From contig WACJ01000335.1 of NCBI GenBank assembly GCA_008973525.1, positions 1 to 64,000 on the forward strand: DNA of 64,000 bases, in the 5' to 3' direction. Below, one piece after another: positions 36,191 to 49,200 of this stretch; position 1 is the first letter of the stretch, and each line of letters starts with the position of its first letter. Made by a program: the position numbers and the translations under genes. The notes beneath the pieces were generated by a model, which was not told the origin of the DNA, did no database searches, and was given only the letters and a program-made list of their open reading frames with translations. Origin of the DNA: Stenopsyche tienmushanensis (taxonomy: Eukaryota; Arthropoda; Insecta; Trichoptera; Stenopsychidae).

Positions 36191-37529
36191 CCTCCCGACT
36201 CCCGCTTTCTACGTGTCACCATTCAACTGGTAACGGTGCACACACAAGAAGCGATCCTGTCGTTTTTGCAGACGCAATTTGTTGCAAGAAGATGGCGCTG
36301 TTAAAATTAACACATTGCGCCTAAAGAGAGACGGAATATGTCTCTTGTCGCTGAATATATTACTGAATGTTGCAGTTATATTGCTGCAATATTGCTGAAT
36401 GTTGCTAAATGTTGCAAAGTTATATTGCTGAATGTTTCTATTTATTTATGAATGGAGGTTAGAAAAATTGGATTAGAAACTTAACCGAAAACCGATAAAA
36501 CCATAAAACCGAAATAACTTTTTTTTCGATTCGGTACACAAAAAAGAATTTTGTTGATAATATGACTTTATCTAGTCACATTAACACATTCCCGTCGGGT
36601 TGCGCATAGCATTGTCTTTTTAAAATGTATTTATAAAAAAATTGCAATATTAGAAGTGGCGGATTTACCCGAAGGCGCGTGTCACGGGCCTCAATAATTC
36701 AGGGGGTTTCAAGTAATTTTAAAAAATGCTCAAAGAATATGTCCATCCTTTGAAATGCACTGTTTCGCTTTTATGCGGCATGTAGTAATCGTGGATGAAT
36801 TAACAAGCTTCAATTGAAAAACTAGGCCGTTCTCTGCCATGATGTCGCATAATAATGAAATCGTAATAGGAAACTGCGCATATCGAATACCGAATGTTAT
36901 AATCTGCCCCAGGCTGAAAAATCAACTAGATCCAAATGGTATCTAAATCCGTCAATGCTAGTAGGTCATTCGAGATACTCAAATAACATATTATTTTCCT
37001 AGCTTAACGCATTCCCGTTGGTTACCGTATAAAATAATTTCTAGTACTATAATTATTGTTGACGGTAAATAAATACATACAAATATATTGGGAGGGCAAA
37101 TTGGTTCGGTTCGTTTTTTGCAGTCAAAAATGCGTTAACAGATTAATCAAAGTATTGTCTTGGATTTCTGCGAAAGAAGTGAACCAATGACCTGCCAAAT
37201 CGTACTGCATCTGCACCGTGCTGCATCTGCATCTCGAAAATGTAGAGTATCCATTTCTAATCCCCAGTCACAATCGGATGTAAAAAGCCCTTCATTGCCT
37301 TTGAATCAGCTGCTTGCAAATGAAAAATCGTCTTTTTACTTCTCTCGGTTTCAGTTTTTAAGATACCTAATTGCCTTGCTTTTGAATCATTCCAATAGAT
37401 TACAAAGCTTGCTGAGTCACTTTCAATGAATCTGCAAACTCCTCTTGCGTTTGACTCGAATCTTCATCGAGTAATACCTCCTATTCATTCTTCAATTTTT
37501 TTAGCTATTCAGAGCGAGGCTTGTCTTCA
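36191..37529. other. Stretch without a recognised gene
   Basis: Contains small TTGCTGAATGTTGC-type tandem repetition near 36360-36440, and short frames with no family match. The plus-strand frame at 37160-37429 has no start context or homologous motif I recognise. Confidence 0.4.
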
Positions 37530-38004
37530 AGGGCTTGGGGTGCAAAACGCTGAATACCGACCGGGTCGAGAGTTACACATAATTTTTATTTTACTAGACC
37601 ATTCTACTTTATACGAATCAATATTGATTGATTCTGTCCGTTTTTATAATATATACTAAGTAATCCCTATTTTCTTCGTTATTGCTCAAACATTGGACCG
37701 ACCTAGCCGGCATTAACCCACAATAAAATAAAGACAATAATATTTTCGATCGATTATAAAATTTAAAAAACGCACCCGATCAGTCTTCTTCGTCATCGTT
37801 CTGTATACATATTCAAGTATGGCATCCGATTACGAGACGCTCATTCATCATGTCAGCGGTCCGAAAAGCAGACCGGTTGGACACATAGACATTTTGGCCG
37901 CTCTATCGTCTTTTAGGGCTTTTTGCGACATTTTCTATAATCTGTGCCTATGATTTGACGTGTATGACTTGCCACGGACGCTTCATACCCCCGTTGCGGT
38001 TCTG
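37530..38004 (+). repeat. hAT-like repeat copy
   Basis: Markers in order: GGTGCAAAACGCTGAATACC, GGTCCGAAAAGCAGACCG hairpin (one mismatch), TCTTTTAGGGCTTTTTGCG, and a right end reading CCCGTTGCGGTTCTG. The left terminal repeat is missing. Confidence 0.6.
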
Positions 38005-41000
38005 CATACATGATTTATTAGCTGGAGTGCACTTTTTAGGTAGTTCTTTTAATTCATGATTTTTTTTTCTGTGGCTTAGTTTGTTTCATATACCCTATAT
38101 AAATGATGTCATTACGTTTGATCATACCTCTGAAACATTTTCAATTTAATTGCTTGGATGATGTTATAGTTGTTTCGAAGTTCTCTCAAAGTCTGATCTT
38201 CTTATATTAATTCATTTGCTTGCGCGAACATAATTCTTAAATATGTAATGAACTTTGAAGTTAGCAATGCCAAATGTATTTGAATTAAACTTTGTTATCC
38301 GTTGTAAGTCGCAAATTGACTGTATGTGCGTTTTTTCGGATTCAATTCGTTGACGCTTCTTTAGCAATTTATACGCAACCCGACGGGAATGTGTTAATAA
38401 AACTTTGCCTGTCATGCCCTTTGTACGTATCTACATAAAAAAAAATTAATTATTAATTTACATTTTTTCCATTTTATTGTTGATGACGCATCTACTGATG
38501 CGCATCCAAGCGCCATATTCATATGCTCGCTTTTTATCTCGCACTTATGACTAACTTAAGCATCTCGATTGTATTTAAATGATATAAGCTAATCTCTTAA
38601 ATAAACACGAGTCGATATCAGCTGTTATATTAAAAAGTATGAGCTCATATAATTAAATAACCGGCCTTGACAAATCCGTTCTCAGTATCTCAAACCACTA
38701 AGGTTGCCACAAACCGGTACAGATTTGTAACCACATTATTTAATTAATTTATCTTAATTGCATTTGCAAAATTTTATGCATTTAAGATGACCCCCATCGG
38801 AATTCTTCTGTGGCTGCTTTGACACATCTTACGCGGGGCCGATTAATCAGAGTTTCCACTCGTGGCGGACATCTCCGCGTTTTTCCACGCGATATTTTAT
38901 ACGGGAACTTATGTGACAAGTTTTTCTAATTTATGTTTGCGGAAGTCTTTTTATAGTCGAGAGGCACATTTATTTGCTTTTGCTGTGAACGTGTCGGAAT
39001 TTGAACTTCAAGATGTGTTTATTTCAGTTTGTTTTTTCATTTCAGAAACGCTAGATGTATTATATTCACACATACGTCTTGTCTTAATGTTCAACTTGGA
39101 TGGCATATGTCTATTGTTGCTATAATTTATTTTGTTTCTTATCTCTATTTTTTATTGCCGAGTACAAATCTGATTGTATTCAATTTTACGCAGCATGTAG
39201 AAATCTTGGTTGAATTACCAACTTTCAATTAAAAAACTAGGCTGAAACCATGGCGTACGATCGCAAGGCGCTATTTCGTTGTGTCAGCGGTCCAGAGTTT
39301 GGACCGGTTGGACACGGACACCTTGTGGCCACTCCCTCTTATTTTAGGGCGTTCGGGGCTACAAATTTGGGGGAAGATCCTTCCTGGAGCCTTCTACAAT
39401 CTCTGGCATGGCCCCGAATAGCGGATCCAATAAACAGCTCGGGTTAGTGGAAGGTCTCATGTCCCTGTCTGTCTTTGAGCTCAAGATGTAAGAATGCTCT
39501 TTCTGAATCACTGGAATTCGGACACAACTCCGTCTTACTTCTTTGAGGGGTTGCCATTGTAATGTACTTTATGCCCACATCCCTTTTTTGTGTGAATCTT
39601 CCCCAAATTGAACCTCTGCTCTTATATACAGTCGGTGTCCAGTCTCTACGCATTCGTTCAGTTTATTTTATTCCATCATGTGACTCCTCCAGACCGTTCA
39701 TTCAGATTCTTTCTTTGAAGATCATTTATTAATCATTCCCATATAAAGCATTCCTCCACAATAAAACACAATAAATATTTGCCCTCATTATATACGGTAT
39801 GGAACTGTGTGTATCCATATATAGCATTGCCACAAGAGTGACATGAGAATTTCGTCATCCTCTTCATCCTATGCTTTTATTTGACTGTGGTTAAACCTTT
39901 CGAATCGGAGAGCAGACATTCTACGTTCTAATACGTCGCAATATTCGTTTATTTATTCAGAATATTTCTTAATGTTCAACTTGCATGACATCTGCTTTCT
40001 GTTGTTTAGCTATTTTTGCTGCATATTAATGTGTTGCGAAAATAAAAGGACAGGGTTACCGTGCAAGCCTGCCAGTTTATTTCTGGAGTGTATTATGCAA
40101 AGGAGTGGTGATACTCGGCTAATGACGCCACTCCAGAATAATCAAATGGGAATAACAAAATTGATCAACGATAACAGTGATGCGAGTACCTTAATTATCA
40201 AAACAAACGCCTTCTCTCGAGACAACACGAACGAAAATCGTTCTATCTTTGTTGAAAGAATTTAAAAGCGATTATTCAGTTAATAATACCTAAATTTTAT
40301 GAAAAAAATATATTGAGAATGTTGAATTGAGGCCTTTTGGAATTGAAGTTAAAGCTGTTTTGATTTGTAAGGAGGCTATAACTGAGTATTTAGTCTGTGA
40401 GACTAATGATTAGTGATCTAGGGTTAAGCTCATCTTCGATAGCATTTGGACTTTGGGTCGCTGTCGTGTTTGTGCGTTCTAAATGTATATACAATATCTG
40501 TGATCCGAATTTTTCGCAAAACATGAGTTAATATCGCTATATATATGATTTTTTACTCTTTGACGACTCGAACGTTTTTTGTTGACCACAAAGCAATGCT
40601 CAAAAACTACTAGATCTGATTGAATTCTAGATCTGTAGATAACAAAGTGTAGATATGTGGTCGAATAAATGCATATATTTGTCATTGCATCGATGTCGCT
40701 GAGCAAATATTGTCGTTAGACTTAAACAGGGCGTTGAGTGATGGCCCTGCCCTCGAACTAACAAGAACCAGTTCGCACCCAGCGTTCTATTTTCACCGGA
40801 AAAATCTCGCGCGAAATGTGTTAATCGCTTGTGTGTTTTATTGTTGGCAATTGTGGTATTATGATGATCAAATAAGTTGTCTTGGGTCGTAAAATGGAAT
40901 GATTGATATGCTCGTTCTTCATTTATGGCACGATCTTGCAAGATCATTCGGATGGATCTGCGTTGTTTATGTTCGACTCGGTTATAAATTTTTTCGTTAC

Positions 41001-41659
41001 GATGTTACGTGTCTGTTCAATGCCAAATCATGCTTATTTCTGACGGTGGGGTCTTCAGTTATGGCTGGTTAGTCGAGCTTGAGGTTCTTTGCAGAGACGC
41101 AGTCTCAATTTGTAAATTGATCTTAGCATCACAGTCGTCGTTTATCTCCGACGAGAAGCAAATCTTTTCGTGGTTCAGTGGCTGGATGCATCTAGTGCTC
41201 TTGTGCTACCAGCAACAGTAGCTATTTGTTTACAAATACCAGTTATAATTGGGTCATCGGGCCACGATTGGCTGAGGTAATGATTCACTAACATCGTGCA
41301 TACATTGGTGACACTATCTGAAAAAAGATCGTTCAAATCTATCTTCATATTGCAAAATCATTGCACAAGACAATCATTAATTGCCAGCATAATTCATAAC
41401 CAACTCAACAACAACAACAACAGATTTAAGATAAATTCAACCGTTTACAATAATCTTTAGGCAGCCTAAAGTATGACCAAATACGAACAGATGTGACCAA
41501 TTACATTTTTTTTAATTCCACATGCAAGCATTATGGACACCCAAATGATATTGTGATTAGACTGCGTTTATCATCATATAATGATGACAATTTTCCATAC
41601 GTCCAAAGATCAATGGACGGCAAATACACACATTTTTAAATAAACAATAAGTTTGCATA
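38005..41659. other. Repeat-rich stretch without a gene
   Basis: Only short frames. 39240-39440 is another diverged piece of the hAT-like family (frame M-A-Y-D-R-K-A-L-F-R, then CAGCGGTCCAGAGTTTGGACCG). A (CAA)n run lies near 41405. A plus-strand frame at 39972-40265 has no recognised family. Confidence 0.45.
40391..40423 (-). repeat. Small double-hairpin element, copy 4 (reverse)
   Basis: TAGTCTGTGAGACTAATGAT then TAGTGATCTAGGG, the reverse complement of the left two thirds of copies 2 and 3. The matching closing end is not conserved. Confidence 0.55.
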
Positions 41660-42930
41660 GTTCATATTGTCTACATATGGGCGTTTGTCAGTAAATTCAG
41701 GCCAATATTGTATGAAAAAATTAGAAACTATTAGGGGAGTAACAAGAGGGTGGCAAAAACATTCGTTTTGTAATGAGAGCTAATAATCGTTCTGTAGACA
41801 TGTTCGGGTGTGGCGTCCGATTGCGAGGCGTTCGTCATGTCAGCGGTCCTAAAAGCGGACCAGTTGGACACACAGACCTTGTGACCACTCCATCCTCTTT
41901 TAGGGCTTTTTAAGATATTTTCGGGACTTTCTATGATCTGTACGATCATGAAAGCACCCTCAGAGACTGACTTACATTGATAGCTCACGACAAATGAGGC
42001 TGTGACTTTTGTTGTGGGGATTGACATGGTCCCGAATAGCTGGACGAATAAACACCTCGGATTAGTGGAGTGTCTCCATGTTTCTTTGTGTCAGATATGA
42101 AGTGATGGACTCATGTTTCATCCATGGTGATGAATTGACAGAGCCGTAACAAGGGTAGGAACGACCGGGTCGGTATTCTGCGTTTTGCGCCCCAAGCCTA
42201 GTTGCGCCCGTGGCGGACACCTGCTTTGCCACGCCCTTATTTTGCTTTATTGTGGATTTTCTTTACCATTTATAGAGTTTTTACCTCATTTGGTCGACCA
42301 CTTTTTGGCAGTTAGTACGACCTCGTCTAATATTTTATTTTCTATGATATATTTACTACAAATTGACTCTAATAATAGGAATATTAATATGAAATATAAT
42401 AGATTCAGAATTTTTCAAAATATCATATGGTGTACCAAATACATATCATGGTGCGGGTGTTTTATTTTTATTTTTTTTAAGCAACAGCCGTCATCTATAC
42501 GTTAGGTCGGGTACTTTTGGGACAATCTTCGTATATTTAAAAAAATACATTATAATAATATTTTATAACAGTATTATTTAACTTTTAAGCTCGGGAGGTA
42601 GATACTTGCCACGGATGCTTCATATCCTCGTTACGGTTCTGTAAACTATTACTAAAAACAGTTCCCTGGTATGTCACCAAAGTGATATGATTGCTTTAGA
42701 TTAAGTTAATTAAAACAATAAGGAATCAATCAAATTATTTAATCAAAAGCGCCCAGTCACTATTTTGTTTGTCCAGCCTTCTGTAAATGTTTTTGAAAGA
42801 CTCAAAGTTCTCAAATGTTCTTACAATGTATGTGATAGAATTTGAGTATTAGAAGAATATAGACAACAGTCCCCTGTATCGATTCTTCAGCAGAAAATGC
42901 TCAATATTTCCCAAATCAATGTAAATATTT
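41660..42930 (+). repeat. Dispersed repeat interrupted by hAT-like insertion; inverted copy at 55005-55590
   Basis: Left part GGGCGTTTGTCAGTAAATTC and CAATATTGTATGAAAAA, right part CAGTTCCCTGGTATGTCACC through GCTCAATATTTCC, are both present in reverse order and orientation at 55005-55590. Between them (41732-42641) sits a composite of the hAT-like family, which the other copy lacks, so the insertion came later. Confidence 0.6.
41732..42641 (+). mobile_element. Composite hAT-like insertion with head-to-head ends
   Basis: It carries the hairpin GGTCCTAAAAGCGGACC near 41843 and ends with a right-end-like CTCGTTACGGTTCTG. In the middle (42138-42236) is a complete reversed left end (CAGAGCCGTAACAAGGG to CACGCCCTTATTTTG), showing at least two elements nested or fused. 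Confidence 0.55.
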
Positions 42931-43247
42931 TTGATTCATCTGTGTTTTTTTTTATTAAGCATCTGTTGCAAAAAAGTGGCCCTGAGTGAGAATAAAATTA
43001 ACGACGCTTAAAATGTCTCTCCTCAAGATGTCCTTTCCAAAATTCAATAATTCCAACTGATTACTATCACACAATAAACGTATCACACAAGCGAATTAAG
43101 TTCAGTATATCTGTTTATTTGGATATCTGTTGATATTATCATTTGATCAGATATGCGGTGATCACCGAGCAAATTTTTCTTAGTAGTAACAAGACAATGC
43201 GGATATTCTATTGTGCAAGTTGATTGTCGCATGTGAAAAGGATAAAA

Positions 43248-46200
43248 ATGAATTTGGACCAAGTTTTGTGGTTTCAAATAGTCATCTTTCTTATATTCGG
43301 TGTTGTATATTTATTTTTGGTAACTAAAAAATCGGCATCGCAGCGATACGAAAAGTATTCTAGTCCAGGTTAGTTATTTGAACCGTCTCTGTATACTTAT
43401 TCATTTAATTTATGCACATACTCTATTGATTGAAATGCTTTTAGATTGGAATTATGAAATCAAAAAAGCGTGGGCGCGCTATAAAACCAAGAAATGGAAA
43501 AAGACTCGTAAGAACAAAAACGAAGACTCGCAAGAAAAGCCCAAATTTATCAGCGATTATGAGAGCTGCGATACACAAAAAATTTGGGGTGCAAATTCCA
43601 AAGGGAATACAATCTATATTACGTTCCGAAGACGCATGAATAGAACGGCAGAAGTTGCTTTAATCATGAAAATGTCCGACGGAACCATGTACCGACTACC
43701 AAGTACGCCTCATAATACATTTTTTTTTAAAAATACATACTAAAGCATTTAAACAATATAATCTCAGGTCAAATTACACGGTATTTATAAGTACGCTATA
43801 AGTATATATGAATTGTATTTCAAAGATAATTCACGCTTTATCTATTATTGATTTTTATCACACCGTAAATAATTTGAATTTTAAAACCTGCGTAGCAATC
43901 TTTAAGTCTTTCAAAATTGTTTCCCCGTAGCATAAAACTATAATTTGAAAATATCTAACGCGTTATTTTAAATCTCAAAGATCAACCGGATACAATGGTA
44001 TTTGACGGTTCTTCGCAGACGTGGAACGCTGGAAATTTGAGGCTCGTTCAAGTGGAGCCGTACACCCGGTGGCGAATCATCTTCAACGGTATCATGGCGA
44101 AGGGATGCACGGAAGAGTGCAGCGATGAAGACAAAGAGACTATGCATGTAAAAATAAATCTTATGTAAGCATTTGTCGATCGATCGATTATTATCAATAG
44201 TATTGCAATTTAATGTGTTTGTATTTCATTGCAGATGGATTGCTGCTACGGATCCGTTCAGAGTGCCTGACGATTGTAGCAATAGTTTAATAGCCGGTTC
44301 GCTTGCCGTGGAGCCTTGGAAAGGTCCCGATTGGATGGACGGAATGTAATAATTTTAAGTAATCATATATGCAATAATTTAATGTCGTATCGATGATACT
44401 TTTATAATTTGACAAGGTATTATACGATTGTATTCAAAATTTATGAATCAATTTTTAGTATTAATCATCCCGTAAATGGATATGATCAATATGGAAATTT
44501 TATCGGGACGGTTTCGATAAATGACTGTGAAGAATCAGTCGTCCTTTCTGGAATCCGTCAACGGAAGATGGGGAGCCACGGACTCTTCTTTTGTTGAGCG
44601 CTCTCTGCACTTAATGGGAATGACTACGGATGGAACTTATTACAATATAGAAGTGGAATCGAATAAAATAGGACTTTCAAAGTAAATTCGGCTTTATTTT
44701 GATTATTTATAAATAGATATGTATGCATGAAATTAATCTTTATGGTATTTCATTGAAGTTATCAACACGGCAGCATAAGAATGCCAGATTGTCAGGTCAA
44801 GGCAATCGATTGGATGGATATAGAAATGGCTGAAATTGGGGAATACAAAACAGACGTAAGGAAGGCTTTCACAATTAAATTTAAATGTAGGTTGATTTTT
44901 ATTGATTCAATTATATTTTTATAATAGACTATCTATCCTCTGAGAGATATTTAAGCCATTTATTTTGAAAGTGGATTAAATCCATTTATACTTAGAGATA
45001 AAAAATTAAAAATATATACGTACAGAATACTAATGAGTAATATTTCTTAAGTGTATCTAGAGGTGTTAAATTTATGGTTATACCTATTAAAATAATGGCA
45101 ATTATTAAGTGAATAATATGCATTTTCTTACCAAGAATGGTGTTAGGTCACTTTCAAAATTAACAACCGGATTGGACCAGAACCATGAAGCTATTTCTTG
45201 AGCACTTGATGTAATAGTTTCATCCCAAACGTACATGTCAACATTATCTTTCTGAAAATTGTGAATACCCAAATTTAAAACGTACATATTGTGTTTAAAA
45301 TATGCTACCGAAGTAGTCAACTTTGGATAAGAAAATGCTTTTTGCAAGTCGAATGAAAAGCGAAATAATAATCTGAATTACATTACATATAGTTTCATTG
45401 ACTTTCTAGCTGATTCTGTTAGTCTTAAATGGACATCGTGTTCTTCTGTGTGTTTATTCTTGATGGTCGTTCTGTTCTTCTCCATGGGTGAAAGTTTTGT
45501 ATTTAATTTGTTTAACTGCATTCATTAAACGTACTGATTATTCAACTAATGCAATTGTCCAAAAATCGAAGTTAAATACTAATTAATTAAAATTAAATTC
45601 ATCACAACCTTCGGACATCCCCGATAGTTAATATCTTAATTTAAGTATAACTGGACTTGGGCCACTTTCAAAGTAAACGGCTCACTTATTGCTCACTAGA
45701 AAACCTAAGTGTCCAGAATTATTGTATCTACTCGGAATATAAATAACCAATGGCAACGGGAAATAATTGACGAATAGACAAATTCAAAATAAACGGCTCA
45801 TTTAGTCCTTTTAGCATTTATATTGCTAGCTCTCGTAGGTCGTTCGTTCATTAATGAGGACCTAATGTTCATTTATTTGAATATTTTTTCTAGTTCATGA
45901 ACCGTATATCTTTTCAGCCTACGTGTCCTCGAGATTTGATTGGTTAACTCTTCAACCAGGCGTGTCAGGATGTGTGTTTAGTCTTTCAATCTCTTTTTTC
46001 ATTGTAAATATGTTTAGTTCCCTTTGTATGATGTCATTTGTCACGTACCATAGAGCGTCGGCTATAGTACGCAGCACTTTAGACTGAAAGCGTTGGAGAA
46101 TGTCAATATTGGGGGATGATGCAGTATCCCAGAGCTGTATTCTGTATGTCCAAATTGGTTTTGGTATGGTTTTGTATAGAAATGTTTACACTAGTGATTA

Positions 46201-49200
46201 CCCGGCATGCGTTGCAATGCCACGTCTCGCATAACAAACTGCGTACACAAACAATATTTTTACTATGCGTATGTTATTCCTGCATGTGTAAACAATAAGT
46301 TGACAAAGTTTTAACACAATTGAATGAACAATATGGCAACGCATTAAATACAGACAAACAAACATTTATTTTTATATATTAGACTATCCCTATGTTATTT
46401 CCACAAATATAGACAATAAATTGGCAAAGTTTTCTTGCAATCAGATGAACGCTATGGCAGCGTATTAAATACGAACAAACAAAGATAATTAATGATAATA
46501 TGATTGTATTAATTTTTAGCTGGCGACAAATATTTCACATCTCTCATTCATTTAGAAAAAAACAATACAAATCTATTAAGAGGGGGTAGGCCTTGGAATT
46601 GGGAAAGTGTTGTTATTCCCGCACAACTCGGAATAAATAGTTATCAAGGATATGGCTTACTTGAGATTTGGTACAATTATAACGGTATACGCTCTTTCAA
46701 AATGCATTTATGATATTCAAGCAGTAGGAATTAATAATCATAGTTTTCATAAAACGTAGGTCCATGTCCGTTGGAACCCGCTCCCGAGATAAGAACACTC
46801 CGTTGGAGAGACATCAAAAGCACTCCATGTGAAAAATATTGCTTATTTTTCAACGAAAGACCCGCGTGTTGTCCTCAATTGGTTGGCGCTAAGGGTGCGT
46901 CTCTCGCGTTACTATCTTCAATACGCACGGACGAGGTTATTTCAAAATAATATCATTGTGTAATATTATTGAAAATAATGCAATAATACAATATATTAAT
47001 AATTCCAGTACGACGTACCAAATGGATTTTGTTTAACAATAAAAGCCTTGGAGGCTCAATTAGCGCATAATCCCCATTTAAAAAAATCATTAGACGGCAT
47101 TAAGGAGATAAATCAAAAGTATAGCGAAACCGAATTAAAACAAGCGTGCCAAAAGTATGTATTATTTAAGATTGTGTACTTACAACGCTGACGAAATAAA
47201 TAAAAAATATTTAATTTCAGAACAGTCGATTTATTTTTGGAGACGTCTCTATGCGACGCCGTAAAGGATGAAATTCAGATTTACTTTAAAGATTTGTGTG
47301 AAGCAGAAGCATCAGATGAAAACAAATATTTTGCAGTCCGCTCCTCAGGTTTTATATTCGCGTATTTAAATTTTTAGCAATAAATTTACATTGGGTATGA
47401 CGGTCGATTAAATCGTAGGCATCGGCGAAGACTCGGAGGAATTATCAGCAGCCGGACAAAATTCTACAATATTGGGATGCAAATCAATCGAGGATATATT
47501 AAAAGCCGTACAAAAGTGTTGGAGTTCGTTGTTTATGTTTCAAAGCGTCGAGTACAGAAGGTAAAACTATTAATAAATCCAAATACACGCATGCATTTTG
47601 TAACGTAATCATTTGAATGCTTTATATAGACAACATGGTCAGGTACTTGAATGTGGAATGGGCGTTGTAATTCAAAAAATGATCGAATCGGAATCTGCAG
47701 GTGTGATGTTTACTAGACATCCGACGACTGGGGATCCGTCGTGTATTCTCATCACGTCGAATTTTGGATTGGGTGAGGTAATAATATATATATTATCTTT
47801 TATAAAATAGGTACGGGTTTTTTTAATACTTTTTAATACATAACTGTGTATATATTTCAGACTGTTGTATCCGGGGAAGTCGAGCCTGATACGATCTATA
47901 TAAAGCGAGACCTTAATAATAATTTAAGTATTAATCAAGTCGACATAGGCAAAAAAGCGTTTAAAATTACCGGCGATACGAAAGTGCCATTGAACGAAGA
48001 ATCAAAAACGCTAAGCATATCTAATGAATTGTCTTTAGCGCTGGGTAAAATAGCTATCGCACAAGAATCTCTTTGGGGCGCTCCGAGAGATATCGAATGG
48101 GCAATTTCGAAAGTGAGTCACTTCATCGAATAATTGTTTATTAGAAACGTGTATTTATTTTCGATTGTATTATTTATTTATGCAAATAGGGCAAGATATA
48201 TTTAGTCCAGGCACGACCCATTACAAGCTTGAACAACTGGACGGAGCAGGAATTGCTTCACGAATTAAATTCGGCAGTAATGTCGGACGACGATATTCAA
48301 ACCTTTGCAAATACAGGAGAAGTAAATAATCTTACGTCGCATTTATGTTTGATTTTGTTCGATTTTATTGATGTTCAAATTTCTTTAAGGTGCTCCCGAA
48401 TGTCTTATCGCCACTAGCGCATTCAACCATCGTTAAGTCTTTAGATGATAGCATATCTATGGCCGCTTACGGAAGCATCACAAAGTATGCGCTCTCATCG
48501 ATTTCATCAACGCATTATAGAATCAGCTTAAATTATGCAAACGTAATTGAATCGTTCATATATGTGTTGTTGTTTGATTAATGTTTTTGCTAGTAAATTA
48601 ATCCAATTATTTGAATGCAGACATTTGCAAGAGGCTTCGATAAAGAAATATCGTTCGCGACAAAAGTTATGGATACTGCAATCTTTGGGCATTTGGTGAC
48701 GGACGAGAAACTTCATGGAATCGGTATACATAGATTTGGTCCAGCGAGTGCTATCAGACAAACAATAGATTTTTCTTATATGTTCCATGTAATGTTTTAA
48801 CTGATGTGCTATATACGTTATTTGAAAATCTGAAATGGCATGAGTATCATTTTTATTTCAGCAATTATTAACATCTTCAAAAGCTGTGAAAAGTGCGAAG
48901 AAAATAGTAGACGATATAAATTTAGATTTGGATTCATGCAATTCCTCTATAGAAATGTACAATAAAATATGTAACGCTATACCTATCCTGATAGAAATGG
49001 CTACAGAGCACAATTACACTTCATCGGCCAGTTTTTTTAGCCAATTTATGTTCTTTATGGTTTTAATCAAGGGAAAAAATGGTATGTACAAAGACATTTT
49101 TAACGTATTATATAAAATATACACATTAAATATTTGTTAAATAGGATTTCTATTCGGCGTTTTTGTAGAATTTACAGTAGAAAACTATACCGATATAGGG

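Noticed and set aside
45105..45347. The minus-strand 80-codon frame as an independent host gene
   Set aside because: It resembles a transposon-derived protein segment, is short, antisense in an intron, and has no flanking exons.
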